Shown here one piece after another: positions 37,616 through 40,673 of a stretch of 40,673 bases of DNA; position 1 is the first letter of the stretch; each line of letters opens with the position of its first letter. Source of the stretch: Crocinitomicaceae bacterium (GTDB taxonomy: Bacteria > Bacteroidota > Bacteroidia > Flavobacteriales_D > Crocinitomicaceae); assembly GCA_023253775.1 (NCBI GenBank), contig JALRFI010000028.1:1-40673 (forward strand), in the 5' to 3' direction. The position numbers and the translations under genes were made by a program. Under the pieces are notes generated by a model, which did no database searches, was not told the DNA's origin, and saw nothing but the letters and a program-made list of their open reading frames with translations.

Positions 37616-39685
37616 TTGAAGCAGCTAATACTCTCGTTTTTTATTTCCATTCCCATCAGCACCTTGTATTCTCAGATTCTACAATCCGAAATAGACGAGC
37701 TTTTAAACACCAAAAAAGAATCATTTCTGGTACGTGAGAATTCACGTTTAATGCAAGAAGATTTTTTGTTTTTCGCGGATCAAATTGCAGCAAAACTACT
37801 TACGTTTCAGCCAGAAAGTGCTAACTACCATTATCGTAAAGGATTCACAGAACTATACTCGATCCAAGATCCGGCAGCTGCAATTGAGCATTTTAATATT
37901 GCAATTCAAAATACGGACAAAAATCATGACGCATTTTCAAAGAAAGAAACAAAGGCACCTACGGACGTATTTTATCATCTTGCAGAATGTTATCATTTGA
38001 CAGGACAATTTCAAAAATCAATTGATCTGTTGAATACTTATAAATCCATGTCTCGTGATGAATCAGAATTATTAAACAAAATCAATTTAAAACTTTCCCA
38101 AGTTTCAAATGCAAAAAATGCTGCAGGACCAAATTTAATAGCAAAGCCACTAAACGAAGTAAATACCTTCTACCCTGATTTTGCCCCGCTCATTTCACTT
38201 GATGAAAAAGTATTATTTTATACTGCTCGAAGACCTTGGGAAAATGGTGAAACAGACCTATATTTTGACCGAAAGTTCAATTTCCCCCCTGAAGATGGCT
38301 ATGTGACGGAATTTATTAATGGTAAATGGTCCAGCTCAAAACGAATTCTACTATCAGAACCACATTTGAATGAAGCAGGATTGGCAATGAGCGCCAATGA
38401 AAGAGATATTATCCTCTACAGTGATTCGACAGGAAATGGTGACCTTCTTTTTGCTAAAAACGAAAATTCATATCTCAATCCGCAACAATTGTACTTGGAT
38501 ACCACATTGAATACTGAATTTTGGGAGACCCATGCTGCTTTTTCAGGAGATGGAAAAACAATTCTTTTCACATCAGACAGAGATGGTGGACATGGTGGTA
38601 GGGACATCTATATAATGAAGAAAACAGATGGGAAATGGTCCACGCCCGAAAATATCGGATCTCCAGTCAATTCAGAATACGATGAAGACGGCCCTTTTCT
38701 GTCGTTCGATGGCTCAGTATTATTCTTTGCTAATAACGGACTTAACAGTTATGGCGGGTTCGATTTATTCTACAGCAAAAAATCATCTGATGGAACATGG
38801 TCTGCCCCAGTGAATATGGGAGCGCCATATAACACCACCTTTGATGATGTATTTTTATCTACTACTATAGATGGTAAACATCACTACTTTTCATCAAATA
38901 GAGAGGGTACAAAAGGGAGTTTTGATATTTTCTCCATTGAGTCACCATCTAACTTCTCTCAGATAGCAGCTTTCATCGGAAAAATAAAAACGTCAACAGG
39001 AGAACCGCTTCCATCAGATGTGCACCTTGATTTCAAAATTTCAGCAGATGTTAATAGTGAAGGATGGAATGAAGAAATCTACCCTCGATTAAGGGATGGT
39101 CTATTCTATGGGAAACTTGAGCCATGCAAAACATTTCATCTCACTTTGAACAATCCGAATGCGGATAAGCCTTTCCATGAGGAGACATTTATAACTGAGT
39201 GTGAACGCGATTATCAGGAAGTATATCGTGAATTTGTTTACAATATGGAAACCAAACTGATCGAACCGATTAAGATTGACGTTGACACTACGGGTCCTGC
39301 CATTACTGAATTTAAGAATGTGGAATTCCTTCATTATCTTGATTACAATATGACTATGGTCGAGAATGATCCGTCGTTGAAGGTAGCACTGGAAACAATT
39401 GAAGAACAGATCAGAAACGGTAGACAAGAAATTACATTGAATGTATATTCTTCTGCATCGAAGGTCACTACCAAATCTTTTGATTCTAATGAGAAACTTG
39501 CTCAATTAAGAGCAGATAACTTGGTTAAAACGTTAACATCTAAAATTGATCCTGTCCTAATCACCTCAGGAAAAGTGAGAATTGAAATTACAAGCGTAAT
39601 TGTAGATGGTCCATCATACAATAGCGATGCAAATAATAAAAGCAAATACAGACCTTACCAATTCGTAGCGTTTAAAACCGAGTAA
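37616..39685 (+). CDS. PorE-like envelope protein, copy 3, with divergent OmpA-like C-terminus
   Basis: A 689-residue third paralog. The start is a TTG at 37616 (TTG AAG CAG), giving the signal MKQLILSFFISIPISTLYS; an in-frame TGA at 37598 leaves no upstream ATG. The TPR-like region (SANYHYRKGF, VFYHLAECYHLTGQF), PD40 blades (LDEKVLFYTARRPW, GKTILFTSDRDGGHGGRDIY, GSVLFFANNG) and STGEPLPSDVHLDF domain match copies 1 and 2. Like copy 2 it lacks the CRD-like domain and ends in a divergent OmpA-like unit (LHYLDYNMTMVEND, LNVYSSASKVTTK, NEKLAQLRADNL with R632, then KYRPYQFVAFKTE). It may have its own promoter. The exonuclease gene starts 10 bp after its stop. Confidence 0.82.
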   Translation: MKQLILSFFISIPISTLYSQILQSEIDELLNTKKESFLVRENSRLMQEDFLFFADQIAAKLLTFQPESANYHYRKGFTELYSIQDPAAAIEHFNIAIQNTDKNHDAFSKKETKAPTDVFYHLAECYHLTGQFQKSIDLLNTYKSMSRDESELLNKINLKLSQVSNAKNAAGPNLIAKPLNEVNTFYPDFAPLISLDEKVLFYTARRPWENGETDLYFDRKFNFPPEDGYVTEFINGKWSSSKRILLSEPHLNEAGLAMSANERDIILYSDSTGNGDLLFAKNENSYLNPQQLYLDTTLNTEFWETHAAFSGDGKTILFTSDRDGGHGGRDIYIMKKTDGKWSTPENIGSPVNSEYDEDGPFLSFDGSVLFFANNGLNSYGGFDLFYSKKSSDGTWSAPVNMGAPYNTTFDDVFLSTTIDGKHHYFSSNREGTKGSFDIFSIESPSNFSQIAAFIGKIKTSTGEPLPSDVHLDFKISADVNSEGWNEEIYPRLRDGLFYGKLEPCKTFHLTLNNPNADKPFHEETFITECERDYQEVYREFVYNMETKLIEPIKIDVDTTGPAITEFKNVEFLHYLDYNMTMVENDPSLKVALETIEEQIRNGRQEITLNVYSSASKVTTKSFDSNEKLAQLRADNLVKTLTSKIDPVLITSGKVRIEITSVIVDGPSYNSDANNKSKYRPYQFVAFKTE

Positions 39686-39695
39686 ATAAATAGGG

Positions 39696-40553
39696 ATGAG
39701 ATTAAACCTTGAAAGGCCTTTAGCTATCTTCGATCTAGAAACAACAGGAATAAATATCTCTTCTGACAGAATTGTTGAGATCGCTATTGTTAAATTAGCT
39801 CCGGACGGTACACAAACTTCCTATTTGAAGAAAGTTAATCCTGGAATCCCAATTCCTCCAGAAATCACAGCGATTCATGGTATTTCGGATGACGACGTCA
39901 GAAATGAACCATCCTTTAGAGATATTGCACTTGAAGTTTTGGAATTCATTGGTGATGCAGATCTGGGGGGATATAATTCAAATAAATTCGATATTCCTGT
40001 AATTGTCGAAGAATTAATGCGAGCAGAAATTGACATAGATTTTTCTGAAAAACGTTTTATCGATGTTCAAAATATCTTTCATAAAATGGAACAACGAACG
40101 CTTGCTGCTGCATTCCAGTTTTATTGTAAGAAAAATCTTGAAAATGCTCATAGCGCGCTACATGATGCACAAGCAACACTAGATGTACTACTCGCTCAAA
40201 TGGAACGCTATGAAAACCTTCAAAATAATGTTAGCTACCTCGCCGAATTTTCACGCGGTACAAATGCAGATATTATTGATTTCGCTGGTAGATTGGCAAG
40301 AAACGATAGCAAAGAGGTAATTTATAATTTCGGAAAACACAAAGGAAAAACGATTCGAGAAGTGGCTCGAATTGAACCAGGTTATTATGGTTGGATGTTA
40401 GATGCTGACTTTCCTCTATTCACAAAGAAGATTCTAAAGTTGGAGATGGAAAAGATCAAGTTAGAGAACGAAAGAAAAAAACAGGAAAAGTCAAAAAAAG
40501 AAGAAGAAAATTTACAGTCTAAGTTGGATGCTCTTAAAAATAAAGATAATTAA
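39696..40553 (+). CDS. DnaQ-like 3'-5' exonuclease with C-terminal DUF3820-like domain
   Basis: A 285-residue protein. Residues 8 to ~165 form a DEDDh exonuclease domain: Exo I FDLETTG with D13 and E15, Exo II GYNSNKFDIPVI with the Asp near 99, and Exo III HSALHDAQATLDVL near 153-163. Residues ~205-250 carry a small domain of the DUF3820 type (IYNFGKHKGKTIREVARIEPGYYGWML). A highly charged Lys/Glu coiled-coil tail follows to the end. The domain pair recurs in Bacteroidetes; whether it proofreads for Pol III or trims other nucleic acid is not decided here. The start follows the third PorE-like gene by 10 bp. Its last 42 bp overlap a convergent gene at the window edge. Confidence 0.87.
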   Translation: MRLNLERPLAIFDLETTGINISSDRIVEIAIVKLAPDGTQTSYLKKVNPGIPIPPEITAIHGISDDDVRNEPSFRDIALEVLEFIGDADLGGYNSNKFDIPVIVEELMRAEIDIDFSEKRFIDVQNIFHKMEQRTLAAAFQFYCKKNLENAHSALHDAQATLDVLLAQMERYENLQNNVSYLAEFSRGTNADIIDFAGRLARNDSKEVIYNFGKHKGKTIREVARIEPGYYGWMLDADFPLFTKKILKLEMEKIKLENERKKQEKSKKEEENLQSKLDALKNKDN

Positions 40554-40673
40554 ATAACCAGCTCGTTGGATTAATTTTTGAATTAAAAGGTCAATATTTT
40601 TATTAAATGTTTTGGTTAAAGCGGCTTCTAAGAAAAAACGACCGCCACGACCGATAATTGAGCCAAGTATAAA
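40512..40673 (-). CDS. 3' end of a membrane protein, possibly YqaA/DedA-like (VTT) family (partial)
   Basis: The minus strand is open from the right edge for about 53 codons, ending at TAA (40512-40514). The fragment reads FILGSIIGRGGRFFLEAALT, continues with a Lys/Ile/Leu-rich helix, and ends AGYLIIFIFKSIQLRL. The GRGxRFFLxAAL pattern followed by a terminal hydrophobic helix resembles the end of YqaA/DedA-type (VTT) membrane proteins. The evidence is a short tail only, so the family is tentative. It overlaps the exonuclease gene by 42 bp, tail to tail. Confidence 0.5.
   Translation of the reverse strand, partial: FILGSIIGRGGRFFLEAALTKTFNKNIDLLIQKLIQRAGYLIIFIFKSIQLRL

Noticed and set aside
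40580-40673. Plus-strand open frame at the right edge (LVKAASKKKRPPRP...)
   Set aside because: No good start codon and low-complexity basic composition; the minus-strand frame over the same bases reads as a plausible membrane protein.

Overview
The window reads as a piece of a Bacteroidetes (Bacteroidota) chromosome, probably Flavobacteriales. The evidence is the type IX secretion system (T9SS) content: a PorP/SprF protein, one type B and two type A C-terminal sorting domains, and PorE-like envelope proteins. Promoters also fit the Bacteroidetes -33 TTTG / -7 TAnnTTTG pattern, and Shine-Dalgarno sites are scarce. Coding density is high, and I see no rRNA, tRNA, CRISPR array, insertion sequence or prophage. 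No gene-free stretch exceeds 300 bases; the longest is 18863-19118.

Layout. 1-4729 (minus): a large type B T9SS cargo protein followed by the start of a porP/sprF-like gene. 4770-7119 (minus): pyruvate dehydrogenase E2 and E1-alpha. 7202-9669 (minus): cytidine deaminase overlapping a TMTC-like GT-C/TPR membrane protein. 9759-11745: two convergent, overlapping tRNA-modification genes, mtaB and mnmD. 11858-14727 (plus): dnaB and a secreted Bacteroidetes protein often labelled asparagine synthetase B. 14795-18862 (plus): a secreted M43-type metalloprotease with a type A sorting domain. 19119-23440 (minus): a CotH/lamin-tail secreted protein, then gyrB upstream of it. 23587-28504: a glutathione peroxidase-like lipoprotein, an OmpA-family protein, a TonB-dependent receptor, a chalcone isomerase-like protein and a small Cys-rich lipoprotein. 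28518-31523: a glutamine amidotransferase (PabA/TrpG), RidA, and a GT2 glycosyltransferase fused to a degenerate phosphoglycosyltransferase module. 31588-32955: a second 2-oxoacid dehydrogenase E2. 32988-39685: three tandem PorE-like proteins. 39696-40553: a DnaQ-like exonuclease with a DUF3820-like tail. The right edge holds the 3' end of an opposing membrane-protein gene (40512 onward).

Most notable points. (1) The three PorE-like paralogs share TPR and beta-propeller regions, but copies 2 and 3 lack a CRD-like domain and carry an OmpA-like C-terminus in which the peptidoglycan-binding Asp is replaced while the Arg is kept. (2) The GT2 gene has no ATG/GTG/TTG upstream of its essential first beta strand, which implies a CTG or ATT start, and its C-terminal phosphoglycosyltransferase module has lost its catalytic core. 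(3) Predicted promoters of mtaB, mnmD and dnaB sit 4-9 nt from the start codon, which predicts leaderless mRNAs. (4) The type B cargo holds six repeats spaced at exactly 153 bp.
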